The notes beneath the pieces are model-generated. The model saw only the letters and a program-made list of their open reading frames with translations, did no database searches and was not told the DNA's origin. A stretch of 64,000 bases of DNA from positions 1,860,001 through 1,924,000 of the forward strand of contig JAMLJB010000001.1 of the NCBI GenBank assembly GCA_023953835.1, in the 5' to 3' direction. The translations under genes were made by a program, and so were the position numbers. How positions within the stretch are numbered: position 1 is the stretch's first letter; each line of letters opens with the position of its first letter. Source of the DNA: Rhizobiaceae bacterium (lineage in GTDB: Bacteria > Pseudomonadota > Alphaproteobacteria > Rhizobiales > Rhizobiaceae). Of this stretch, positions 1 through 7,317 are shown piece after piece.

Positions 1-339
1 AATGCGCATATCGTGCCGCGACAGGTCGGGCGGCTGGCCCTTGCGCCCGAGAAAGGCGGGGAGGTCGGCGATCTCGTCCGGTCCGCGCTGGAAGGGTATG
101 CCGAAATGCGCGGCCAGCCGGTCGGTGTCGCCGCGATAGCGACCCGGCAGGATGATGCGATCCGTGCCGGGTTCCGGCGCAAGGCGGCGCATGATGATCT
201 GTTCGGTCATCAGCGCGGCGACCTTGACGCCGATGTCTACGACCGACCACATGAAATCGGTTTCGCCGAGCGCGGCGAGTTGCCGCTCCAGCCGCGCCAT
301 CGCCAGATGGCCCGTGACGAAAACCAGCCGCTCAGCCAT
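1..339 (-). CDS. DUF6513 / dihydropteroate synthase-like protein, N-terminal part (runs off window)
   Basis: The first 113 codons of a minus-strand gene whose 3' end lies left of the window. It begins MAERLVFVTGHLAMARLERQ and continues without a stop. This N-terminal type (DUF6513) is known from dihydropteroate synthase-related proteins in H4MPT gene clusters of methylotrophs. A role in making the pterin part of H4MPT is therefore inferred; the synthase domain itself is outside the window. The ATG at 337-339 overlaps the stop of the preceding flavoprotein gene by 8 bases, so the two are probably co-transcribed and translationally coupled. Confidence 0.7.
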   Translation of the reverse strand, partial: MAERLVFVTGHLAMARLERQLAALGETDFMWSVVDIGVKVAALMTEQIIMRRLAPEPGTDRIILPGRYRGDTDRLAAHFGIPFQRGPDEIADLPAFLGRKGQPPDLSRHDMRI

Positions 340-883
340 CGTCGCCCAGTTCCGCCTGCCGCTCGCGAATGGCGGTTTCGAGGTCAGCCAGCGACTCCAC
401 CACGCGCGTGCGCTCGAAACCTTTCAGCCGCTCGGTGTTTTCGAGGTCGATCGGGCGCGGATAGACCTTTACGGGGCCATGCGGGGCCATGGTCAGGAGT
501 TCCGGCGCGGTGTCGCAGGCAAACACGATGGACGGCACGCGGCATTTCCCGGCCTGCGCGTAGACATTGGTGGGCAGCGAATCGGAGATACCCCACACGC
601 ATTTCGCGACCGTGTTGGAGGAGGCGGGCGCGACCACCGCTGTATGATAGACTCCGTGGTAGAAGCCACCCACCGGCACGGAACTCGCCGTCTTGTCGTG
701 CAGCACGCGCGTCGTTTCGGGAAAGTCCAGCTTGAGCTTGTACATGCGCAGCACCTCGTTCGCGGCCTTCGAGACGAACACGTCGCAATGGCGCAGCGCG
801 CGAATGAGCGCGAAGCTTTCCACGAAGAAATGGCCCGATCCGGTCAGCGCCCAGGCCCAGCGCGGGGTGTGCAGCCTCGCCAT
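332..883 (-). CDS. DmrB-like flavoprotein (putative dihydromethanopterin reductase)
   Basis: A 183-residue protein of the flavodoxin-like 'archaeal flavoprotein' family. It has a Rossmann-type start (WALTGSGHFF, residues 10-19) and the segments VVAPASSNTVAKCVWG and SIVFACDT seen in FMN-binding flavoproteins of the phosphopantothenoylcysteine decarboxylase class. Family members in methylotrophs and Burkholderia (DmrB) reduce dihydromethanopterin to H4MPT, the last step of cofactor synthesis. That activity is inferred here from family and from the surrounding H4MPT genes. It sits 2 bases after the MfnE-like kinase and overlaps the next gene by 8 bases, so it belongs to the same minus-strand operon. 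Confidence 0.75.
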   Translation of the reverse strand: MARLHTPRWAWALTGSGHFFVESFALIRALRHCDVFVSKAANEVLRMYKLKLDFPETTRVLHDKTASSVPVGGFYHGVYHTAVVAPASSNTVAKCVWGISDSLPTNVYAQAGKCRVPSIVFACDTAPELLTMAPHGPVKVYPRPIDLENTERLKGFERTRVVESLADLETAIRERQAELGDDG

Positions 884-885
884 CG

Positions 886-1518
886 CTAGCTGGCCCTGCG
901 GATGGAGGTGGCCAAGGCGATGCGCTCGCCGGGAACGCGTCCGCTTGCGAACAGATTTGCGGCTTCGGGCAGATGTCGGTGCCCTGCGATGTAGAGCGCC
1001 GGGGACCTGGAAAATCCCGCAAAAGCCGCGTCGACCACGCCGCGCGCGGCGAGCGTTTCGGGCGTATCGGCGCTGGTGAAATCATCCGTCTGCTTGATGA
1101 GCAGGAGCGCGGCGGCGTCCAGATGACCGGCCAGCCATGCGGCAAGCGAGTCCGACGTGATGTCCCATGACGCGGGAATGGCGGGTTCGCCAAGGACCAT
1201 GCGCGTGGGAAACCAGACCGGGATATTGCCCGCGCCGAGCGCGGTGGCGATTTCCTCCATGTCGCGGGCGGCGTGGAACCGGGCGGTTCGCTCGACCAGC
1301 ACATGGCCGAACTGCTCCATGGCGAGCAGCGCCATGGCATGCGCGGCCTTGTCGGAGAAGCCGAGCGCCTTCTGGCTGTCACGCACGCAATCGGCGAACG
1401 GCCCGCCGCCTGGCACCAGCACCAGCGGCCGCGTGGACGCTTCGACGGCGGCAAGCCAGCCCGCCAGCGACGGCGACGTCGCCGCGCTGCCGCCGAGCTT
1501 GACCACGGCGAGGCTCAC
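886..1518 (-). CDS. Amino acid kinase-family protein, MfnE-like
   Basis: A 210-residue protein with the amino acid kinase (uridylate/aspartate kinase) fold: LAVVKLGGSAATS at the N-terminus binds phosphate, followed by VLVPGGGPFAD and WDITSDSLAAWLA. The GTG start at 1516-1518 is chosen because it overlaps the TGA of the upstream MfnB-FolB gene as GTGA; a longer open frame upstream is arginine-rich shadow coding. In archaea the homologous MfnE phosphorylates aminomethylfuranmethanol phosphate on the way to methanofuran. Its position directly after MfnB supports the same role for the bacterial methanofuran analogue, but substrate specificity cannot be read from sequence. Confidence 0.72.
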   Translation of the reverse strand: MSLAVVKLGGSAATSPSLAGWLAAVEASTRPLVLVPGGGPFADCVRDSQKALGFSDKAAHAMALLAMEQFGHVLVERTARFHAARDMEEIATALGAGNIPVWFPTRMVLGEPAIPASWDITSDSLAAWLAGHLDAAALLLIKQTDDFTSADTPETLAARGVVDAAFAGFSRSPALYIAGHRHLPEAANLFASGRVPGERIALATSIRRAS

Positions 1519-2684
1519 GCGCCGGATTCCTTCTTGCCGTCGTTGGCGATGGCGGGCCATCCGGCGGCCGCGTGTTCCTTGCTCCGAACGCGTTCGATCT
1601 CGACGCCGACGCCGCCCGCGCCAAGTTCGAGCTTCTCGACCCGCACCCACACCTTCACCACGCGCGGATCGGAAAGGACGTGTTGCGCGACCTGTTCGGC
1701 GAGCGCCTCGGCGAGTTGTACATGTCCCGCCGCGACGATCGTGCGGATGGCGTCCATGATGATGTCGTAGGACAGCACATGGCGCATGTCCTCCGGATTG
1801 CTGACGGTGCGCAGCACGTCGGCGGTCACGTCGAAACGGACCTTCTGCGTGTGGCCGTGCTCGAAACTGTAGGCCCCGATCTGCACCGGCAGCACGAAAT
1901 CGCGCACGAATATGCGGTTGGTCTTGAGCGACTGGTCGGCGCTGTCAGGCGAGTAGCCGCGTGCGGCGAGAAGGCGATAGTCCACCTGCCCGTTGCGGTG
2001 CGACGGTTGCTCTTCCGGGATCAGCGAACGGATCAGTCGCGCCGCTTCGAGGTCGATCTGGCCGGTGCGCGCGGCGGCTCGGCACAGCGCGCCGCGAAAG
2101 CCGAGGAAATCGGGTGCGAAGGGCAGCAGGCGCGGGACGTCCGGCGGTTCCAGCGAACCGGCCAGCCCGCACATCAGCCCTAGCGATTTCGCGCGGCCCA
2201 CGAAGCCCGGCACCTGTTCGGGCGGCAGGTGGTCAAGAAGCCGTCCCTTCGCCTTGTCCGCCGTGTCGACCATGACGCCGTGAAAGCCGCTGTCGGCAAA
2301 ATGGCCGAGCAGCGAAAAATCCGGTGCGAGGTCCGCGAACAGGACGGCGATGATCTTGGTCGATTGCGCGAGCGCCGCAAGCGCGGCCGCGCAGGCCCGG
2401 GCCTCTGACGACGGAAAAAAGCCCACCTTCAGATAGCTGACGCCGGTCGCGGCAATGTCGTCGGCGGCGATGCGCAGCGCTTCGGGCTGCATCGGCAGGT
2501 CGCCGCACACGGCGCTGACCGGCCTGCGCCCCGCAACCGCCTTGATGGTATCTCGGATCGTGTCCGGTGCAACCGCGCCCAGCGCGCCGCGCGTTGGGTC
2601 CTTCATGTCGATGATGTCCGCCCCGGCGGCGAGCGCAATCGCGGCTTCTTCCGGTCCTGTGACGCTGGCGAGCATTTTTGTCAT
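1515..2684 (-). CDS. Fused MfnB (formylfuranylmethyl phosphate synthase) and FolB-type dihydroneopterin aldolase
   Basis: A 389-residue fusion. Residues 1-225 match MfnB, the TIM-barrel enzyme that condenses two glyceraldehyde 3-phosphates into the furan of methanofuran. The lysines K28 (DMKDPTRGALGA) and K86 (YLKVGFF) are at the positions expected for the Schiff-base and catalytic lysines. Residues 255-370 match FolB dihydroneopterin aldolase, with IGAYSFEHG carrying the glutamate and VEKLEL the lysine. The second domain would cut the dihydroneopterin side chain for the H4MPT pterin. One polypeptide thus serves two cofactor branches. It is the first gene of the minus-strand operon that continues with the kinase, flavoprotein and DUF6513 genes. 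Confidence 0.85.
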   Translation of the reverse strand: MTKMLASVTGPEEAAIALAAGADIIDMKDPTRGALGAVAPDTIRDTIKAVAGRRPVSAVCGDLPMQPEALRIAADDIAATGVSYLKVGFFPSSEARACAAALAALAQSTKIIAVLFADLAPDFSLLGHFADSGFHGVMVDTADKAKGRLLDHLPPEQVPGFVGRAKSLGLMCGLAGSLEPPDVPRLLPFAPDFLGFRGALCRAAARTGQIDLEAARLIRSLIPEEQPSHRNGQVDYRLLAARGYSPDSADQSLKTNRIFVRDFVLPVQIGAYSFEHGHTQKVRFDVTADVLRTVSNPEDMRHVLSYDIIMDAIRTIVAAGHVQLAEALAEQVAQHVLSDPRVVKVWVRVEKLELGAGGVGVEIERVRSKEHAAAGWPAIANDGKKESGA

Positions 2685-2848
2685 TGCGCAGCGTGCTCCA
2701 ATCGAAGTGTCGAACGGGCAGGCGCAAAACTCGTCACAAAAAGTTGACTTAACGGGATTGCCCGAAGCGATTGGAGAGGTAAGATCATCGCAGGCACCAA
2801 ACCTTATGTTCTCGGCCCCGACCCGCGCGGGGCAAGGGAGTTGGGATT
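2685..2848. promoter_or_regulatory. Divergent intergenic region between cofactor operon and PQQ-associated ABC operon
   Basis: These 164 bases must carry the promoters for both the minus-strand MfnB-FolB operon and the plus-strand ABC operon. A TTGACT hexamer occurs at about 2744, but no good -10 partner at 16-18 bases is visible, so no promoter is assigned. A GGGAG ribosome-binding site precedes the plus-strand ATG at 2849. Confidence 0.4.
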
Positions 2849-4087
2849 ATGCGTTCGTTCAAGAGCACGGTGCCGGTCACTCTTGCTGTTTTCATGGGTC
2901 TTTTTGCGGCGTGCGTCAACGCCGAGTTTGCTCTTGCCCAGGACCAGGCCGCGAAGCCGGAAAAGAAGGTCACGGAAATCAATGTCGGCTACCTGCGCGC
3001 CTATGCGCCGCAGCTTGCGCTTTCCGTGCTCGACGTGCCGCCGCGCGACGAGGGCGTTGCGGGCGCGAATGTCGCGATCACCGACAACAACACGACCGGC
3101 GCCTTTACCGGACAGAAATTCAACCTTGAAGTCGTCGAGGTGAAGCCGGACGAGGATGTGATCGCGGCCTTTGACGCCATGCTCGAACGGAGCGACCGCT
3201 ATGTGCTGACCGACCTTTCGGCGGATCAGGTGCTGTCCATTGCCGACAAGGCGCGCGAGAAGGGCGTCCTGCTGTTCAATGTGGGCAATACGGACGACCG
3301 GCTGCGCGAGGAGGACTGCCGCATCAACCTGTTCCACACGGCGGCGACGCGCTCCATGCTGGCGGACGGGCTGGCGCAATATCTGGTGTGGAAGCAATGG
3401 CCGAAATGGGTGCTGATCTACGGCTCGCATCCGGGCGACCAACTGTTCGCGGATGCACTGCGGCGGGCCGCCGAACGTTTCGGCGGGCAGATCGTTGCCG
3501 AAAAGGAGTTCAAGGACACCGGCACGTCAAAGCAGACCGATTCCGGGGTCGTGCAGATACAGAAGCAGATGCCGGTTTTCACGCAGGACCTGCCGGAGCA
3601 TGATGTGCTGCTGGTTGCGGACGAAAGCGAGGTGTTCGGCAGCTACCTGCCGTTCCGGACCTGGATACCGAGGCCGGTTGCGGGGACGGCAGGCATGATT
3701 CCTTCGATCTGGCACCCGGCCAGCGAGCAATGGGGCGGGGCACAGATCCAGAACCGCTTCCAGAAGGCGTCCGGGAGGAGGATGCTCTCGAAGGACATGG
3801 CGGCGTGGACAGCGGTTCGCGTCATCGGCGAAGCGGCAACGCGCACGCCCGATGCGGACCCCGCGAAGATGGAAGCGTTCATCCGGTCGGATAATTTCTC
3901 CGTCGCCGCATTTCGGGGGCAGAAGGTGACGTTCCGCAAATGGAACCTGCAACTGCGCCAGCCGATATTTCTTGGCGACGGGCGCGGGGTGATCACCACA
4001 TCTCCGCAGGAAGGCTTCCTGCATCAGGTGTCGGAACTCGATACGCTGGGCGTGGATCAGCCGGAGACGAAATGCGTGTTGAAATGA
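2849..4087 (+). CDS. ABC transporter periplasmic binding protein of the PQQ-alcohol dehydrogenase-associated family (LutA-like)
   Basis: A 412-residue exported protein. The signal peptide is about 30 residues, with cleavage likely after NAEFALA. The mature part has the branched-chain amino acid type periplasmic-binding fold (NVAITDNNTTGAFTG near the ligand pocket; WKQWPKWVLIYGSHPGDQLF in the second lobe). The family is the one linked to PQQ-dependent alcohol dehydrogenase systems. Homologues in Methylorubrum lie in the lanthanide uptake cluster, so a lanthanide or lanthanophore ligand is possible; this is inference. It is the first gene of an operon with a beta-propeller protein, a small acidic exported protein, an ATPase, a permease and a coiled-coil exported protein. 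Confidence 0.8.
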   Translation: MRSFKSTVPVTLAVFMGLFAACVNAEFALAQDQAAKPEKKVTEINVGYLRAYAPQLALSVLDVPPRDEGVAGANVAITDNNTTGAFTGQKFNLEVVEVKPDEDVIAAFDAMLERSDRYVLTDLSADQVLSIADKAREKGVLLFNVGNTDDRLREEDCRINLFHTAATRSMLADGLAQYLVWKQWPKWVLIYGSHPGDQLFADALRRAAERFGGQIVAEKEFKDTGTSKQTDSGVVQIQKQMPVFTQDLPEHDVLLVADESEVFGSYLPFRTWIPRPVAGTAGMIPSIWHPASEQWGGAQIQNRFQKASGRRMLSKDMAAWTAVRVIGEAATRTPDADPAKMEAFIRSDNFSVAAFRGQKVTFRKWNLQLRQPIFLGDGRGVITTSPQEGFLHQVSELDTLGVDQPETKCVLK

Positions 4088-4111
4088 ACGACAATACCGG
4101 GAGGAGAATGC

Positions 4112-5086
4112 ATGCGAAACGGACCATTGGTTCTGGGGGCGTCCCTTGCGGCACTGTTCGCCGCCAGCCCCGCAGCCGCCTTTGTGGCCTATGTGTCGAA
4201 TGAAAAGGACAATACCGTCACGGTGGTCGACACCGAGACCATGGAGGTCGTGAAAACGATCAAGGTGGGGCAGCGCCCGCGCGGCATCACCATCTCGCAT
4301 GACGGCAAGTTCGTCTATCTTTGCGCGAGCGACGACGACAATATCGAGATCATCGACACCGCAACCGCCGAAATCGTCGGTTCGCTGCCGTCCGGCCCGG
4401 ACCCGGAACTGTTCGTCCTCTCCCCCGACGGCAAGACGCTCTATGTCGCCAATGAGGACGACAATCTCGTCACCGTCATCGATGTGGAGAGCAAGAAGGT
4501 GCTGGCCGAGGTGCCGGTCGGCGTCGAGCCCGAGGGCATGGGCATCAGCCATGACGGCAAGACGATGGTGAACACGTCCGAGACGACGAACATGGCGCAT
4601 TTCATCGATACTGAGACGAATGAGATCACCCACAATGTGCTGGTGGATTCCCGCCCGCGCTTCGCGGAGTTCAAGCCCGACGATTCGGAGGTCTGGGTCA
4701 GCGCCGAAATCGGCGGCACGGTGTCGGTGATCGACAATGCGACGCGCGAGGTGAAGCACAAGATCACCTTCGAGATTCCCGGGCTGAGGGCCGAATCGAT
4801 CCAGCCGGTGGGCGTGCGCATCACCGATGACGGCAAGAAGGCCTATATTGCGCTGGGTCCCGCCAATCGCGTGGCGGTCGTCAATGCGGAGACCTATGAG
4901 GTGGAGAAATATGTGCTGGTCGGCCAGCGCGTCTGGCAGCTTGCCTTCACGCCAGACCAGAAAACCGTCATCAGCACCAATGGCATTTCCAACGACATCA
5001 CCTTCATCGACGTGGCGACCGACGAACCGACGCAGTCGGTGACGGTCGGCTCATTGCCGTGGGGGGTGGTGGTGTCGCCGCAATAA
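4112..5086 (+). CDS. Periplasmic YVTN beta-propeller protein, PQQ-associated family
   Basis: A 324-residue protein with a signal peptide (LFAASPAAAFV, cleavage near residue 22) followed by seven or so YVTN-type propeller repeats: VAYVSNEKDNTVTVVDTE, VYLCASDDDNIEIID, LYVANEDDNLVTVID and so on. Each repeat carries the conserved DN or DG turn. Such proteins accompany the ABC transporter of PQQ-dependent alcohol dehydrogenase systems, and lut clusters contain one believed to bind lanthanides in the periplasm. The loops are rich in Asp and Glu, consistent with metal binding but not proof. GGGAGGAG lies just upstream of the ATG, 25 bases after the binding-protein gene. Confidence 0.82.
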   Translation: MRNGPLVLGASLAALFAASPAAAFVAYVSNEKDNTVTVVDTETMEVVKTIKVGQRPRGITISHDGKFVYLCASDDDNIEIIDTATAEIVGSLPSGPDPELFVLSPDGKTLYVANEDDNLVTVIDVESKKVLAEVPVGVEPEGMGISHDGKTMVNTSETTNMAHFIDTETNEITHNVLVDSRPRFAEFKPDDSEVWVSAEIGGTVSVIDNATREVKHKITFEIPGLRAESIQPVGVRITDDGKKAYIALGPANRVAVVNAETYEVEKYVLVGQRVWQLAFTPDQKTVISTNGISNDITFIDVATDEPTQSVTVGSLPWGVVVSPQ

Positions 5087-5127
5087 GAAGCCCCGACAAC
5101 AAGCATTGAACCAGGGAGAGAGACGTA

Positions 5128-5634
5128 ATGCACAATTATCGCAAGATTGCACTGGCCGTTCTGCTCGGGTCGGCACTGTCCATGTCGCATGCGTTTGCGC
5201 AGGATGGCGATGACGACGATGACGACGATGATGCGGCTGCGACCAAGACCGAGGCGGCGGCGCCCGCAGAAGCGGAGAAGCCGACGCGGGCCAGCAAGGA
5301 TGTGCCCGAACTGGTGCTCGGCACGAAGGACGATCAGTTCGCGGTCAACCAGAAGGATTTCACGCTGATTTCCGGGCAAGGCTATCGCTGGAAGATCACC
5401 GCTCAGGGCGGGTTGGAATACAAGTTCATGACCGACCTGTTCCGCAATGTCTGGAACAACCAGATCGTCATCAGCGACCTCGAAGTGCATATGAACGGCG
5501 CGCCCGCCTGGCTTGAATTCGACGCCGACGGCACCATTCAGGTGCAGTTCACCACGGTTCGGCCCGGCATGTATACATGGTCCGTGCCTGACCTCGCCGA
5601 CAAGGGTATGAAGGGTACGATCACGATCAAGTAG
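5128..5634 (+). CDS. Small exported protein with N-terminal poly-Asp tract and degenerate cupredoxin-like domain
   Basis: 168 residues. The signal peptide ends in SMSHAFA, and the mature N-terminus reads QDGDDDDDDDDAAAT: eight aspartates in a row (residues 28-35), followed by an Ala/Glu/Lys/Pro linker to about residue 57. Residues 58-168 look like a beta-sandwich: FTLISGQGYRWKITAQGG and the end PGMYTWSVPDLADKGMKGTI strongly recall the C-terminal loop of cupredoxins (G-Y-x-x-C-P-x-H-x-x-G-M-x-G). Here the copper cysteine is Ser and the histidine is missing; only the Met is kept. The domain call is by eye. It lies inside the PQQ/lut-like ABC operon, so a periplasmic metal-binding role is plausible but unproven. 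Confidence 0.65.
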   Translation: MHNYRKIALAVLLGSALSMSHAFAQDGDDDDDDDDAAATKTEAAAPAEAEKPTRASKDVPELVLGTKDDQFAVNQKDFTLISGQGYRWKITAQGGLEYKFMTDLFRNVWNNQIVISDLEVHMNGAPAWLEFDADGTIQVQFTTVRPGMYTWSVPDLADKGMKGTITIK

Positions 5635-5671
5635 AAATGCTCCAGTACCCAGTGGCGCGGAGGAAAACGGT

Positions 5672-6460
5672 GTGCAGCACATGATGCCCGCCAATAGTGC
5701 CGAAGCCGCAGCGGCGCTGGACGTCGCTTCGGTCAGCCATTTCTATGGTCGCAAGCGCGCGCTGAACGACATCAGCTTTTCCATCGCGCCGGGGCGCTTC
5801 GCGGTCCTGCTCGGCCTGAACGGCGCGGGCAAGACCACGCTGTTCTCGCTCATCAGCCACCTTTATGACACGCGGCAGGGATCGATCCGAATCTTCGGCC
5901 ACGACATCGTGCGGTCGCCCGGAGAGGCGCTGCGCCGCCTGGGCATCGTCTTTCAGGCGCGCACGCTCGACCTCGACCTGACCGTGCGGCAGAACCTTTC
6001 CTATCATGCCGCCCTGCACGGCATCGCGCCGAAGGAGGCACAGCAGCGCATCACCGCGGTGCTGGGTGAAGTCGAGATGGGCGGCAGGCTGGATGACAAG
6101 GCGCACAGCCTGTCGGGCGGGCAGATGCGGCGTGTCGAGATCGCGCGCGCGCTGCTGCACGAGCCGCCGCTTCTGCTGCTGGACGAGGCGACGGTGGGGT
6201 TGGACGTGCAGTCGCGCGCCGGCATCCTCGCCAATATAAGGCGTCTGGTCGCGACGCGCGGCATCAGCGTTTTCTGGGCAACGCACCTGATCGACGAAAT
6301 CGATCCGGGCGACGATGTGGTCGTCCTCTCGGAGGGTAGGCTGGTCGCGGGCGGCCGTGTCTCGGACGTTGTGAAGCAGACCGGATCGAGCGACATCGGC
6401 CAGGCTTTCGCAAAGCTCAGCCGCACGGGCGCGGCGGCAGGCCGGGAGCGTGCGGAATGA
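5672..6460 (+). CDS. ABC transporter ATP-binding protein, PQQ-associated (LutE-like)
   Basis: A 262-residue cytoplasmic ATPase with Walker A GLNGAGKTT (about residues 49-57), signature LSGGQMRRVEIARAL, Walker B LLLLDEATVGLD and the switch histidine in FWATHLIDE. The start is a GTG at 5672 preceded by GGAGG at good spacing. It belongs to the ABC-2 exporter-type branch linked to PQQ-dependent alcohol dehydrogenases. The stop overlaps the permease start as ATGA, so the two subunits are translated together. The transported compound is unknown; homologues in lut clusters are needed for lanthanide utilisation. Confidence 0.85.
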   Translation: MQHMMPANSAEAAAALDVASVSHFYGRKRALNDISFSIAPGRFAVLLGLNGAGKTTLFSLISHLYDTRQGSIRIFGHDIVRSPGEALRRLGIVFQARTLDLDLTVRQNLSYHAALHGIAPKEAQQRITAVLGEVEMGGRLDDKAHSLSGGQMRRVEIARALLHEPPLLLLDEATVGLDVQSRAGILANIRRLVATRGISVFWATHLIDEIDPGDDVVVLSEGRLVAGGRVSDVVKQTGSSDIGQAFAKLSRTGAAAGRERAE

Positions 6461-7317
6461 GCGCGATGGACATGGGCGCCATGCCGGTCAACGCGCCGCG
6501 TTTCACGGCGGGGCAATATCTCATTTGCCTCAAGGGCATATTGGTGCGCGAGGGCCTGCGCTTCCTGAACCAGCGCGAGCGGTTCATCTCCTCGCTGATC
6601 CGCCCGCTGCTGTGGTTGTTCATTTTCGCCGCAGGCTTCCGGCAGGTGCTAGGGGTCTCGATCATTCCGCCCTACAAGACCTATGTGCTGTACGAGGTGT
6701 ATATCACGCCCGGTCTGTGCGGCATGATCCTGCTGTTCAGCGGCATGCAGTCGTCGCTGTCCATGGTCTACGACCGCGAGATGGGCAATATGCGCACCTT
6801 GCTCGTCAGCCCGTTTCCGCGCTGGTTCCTGCTGGTGTCGAAGCTGCTGGCGGGCGTTACGGTTTCCATTGCGCAGGTCTACGCCTTCCTGCTCATCGCC
6901 TATTTCTGGGGCGTGAAGCCGCCGCCCATCGGCTATCTCATGGTGCTGCCCGCGCTGTTCCTGTCCGGCATGATGCTCTGCTCGCTCGGCCTTCTGCTCT
7001 CCTCGCTCATCAAGAAGCTGGAGAACTTCGCGGGGATCATGAACTTCGTGATCTTCCCGATGTATTTCGCGTCACCCGCGCTCTATCCGCTGTGGCGCGT
7101 GCAGGAATCCAGCCCGCTGCTGTTCAGGATCTGCCAGGCCAACCCCTTTACCTATGCCGTCGAACTGATCCGCTTCGCCTTCTATGGCCGGGTCGAATGG
7201 ACGTCGCTCGTGGTGGTGCTGGTCTTTACGGCGATATTCCTCGCCGGGGCGATCATCGCTTATGACCCCTCGCGCGGGCTCATGGTCCGCAAGCAGGAAA
7301 TGGGAGGAAACGGATGA
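6457..7317 (+). CDS. ABC-2 type permease, PQQ-associated (LutF-like)
   Basis: A 286-residue inner-membrane protein with about six hydrophobic segments (for example LLWLFIFAAGFRQVLG, LLAGVTVSIAQVYAFLLIAY, LVVVLVFTAIFLAGAIIAY) and the ABC-2 conserved region MGNMRTLLVSPFPRWFLLVSK. It is the partner of the ATPase that ends at 6460, joined by an ATGA overlap at 6457-6460, and it overlaps the next gene by another ATGA at 7314-7317. ABC-2 permeases usually export, so this transporter may move a component outward rather than bring a substrate in. The presence of a periplasmic binding protein in the same operon makes the direction uncertain. Confidence 0.85.
   Translation: MSAMDMGAMPVNAPRFTAGQYLICLKGILVREGLRFLNQRERFISSLIRPLLWLFIFAAGFRQVLGVSIIPPYKTYVLYEVYITPGLCGMILLFSGMQSSLSMVYDREMGNMRTLLVSPFPRWFLLVSKLLAGVTVSIAQVYAFLLIAYFWGVKPPPIGYLMVLPALFLSGMMLCSLGLLLSSLIKKLENFAGIMNFVIFPMYFASPALYPLWRVQESSPLLFRICQANPFTYAVELIRFAFYGRVEWTSLVVVLVFTAIFLAGAIIAYDPSRGLMVRKQEMGGNG

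Noticed and set aside
5128..5634. Lanmodulin (EF-hand lanthanide binder)
   Set aside because: There is no EF-hand loop D-x-D-x-D-x-x-x-x-x-x-E; the Asp run is a plain homopolymer, so it is not a lanmodulin homologue.
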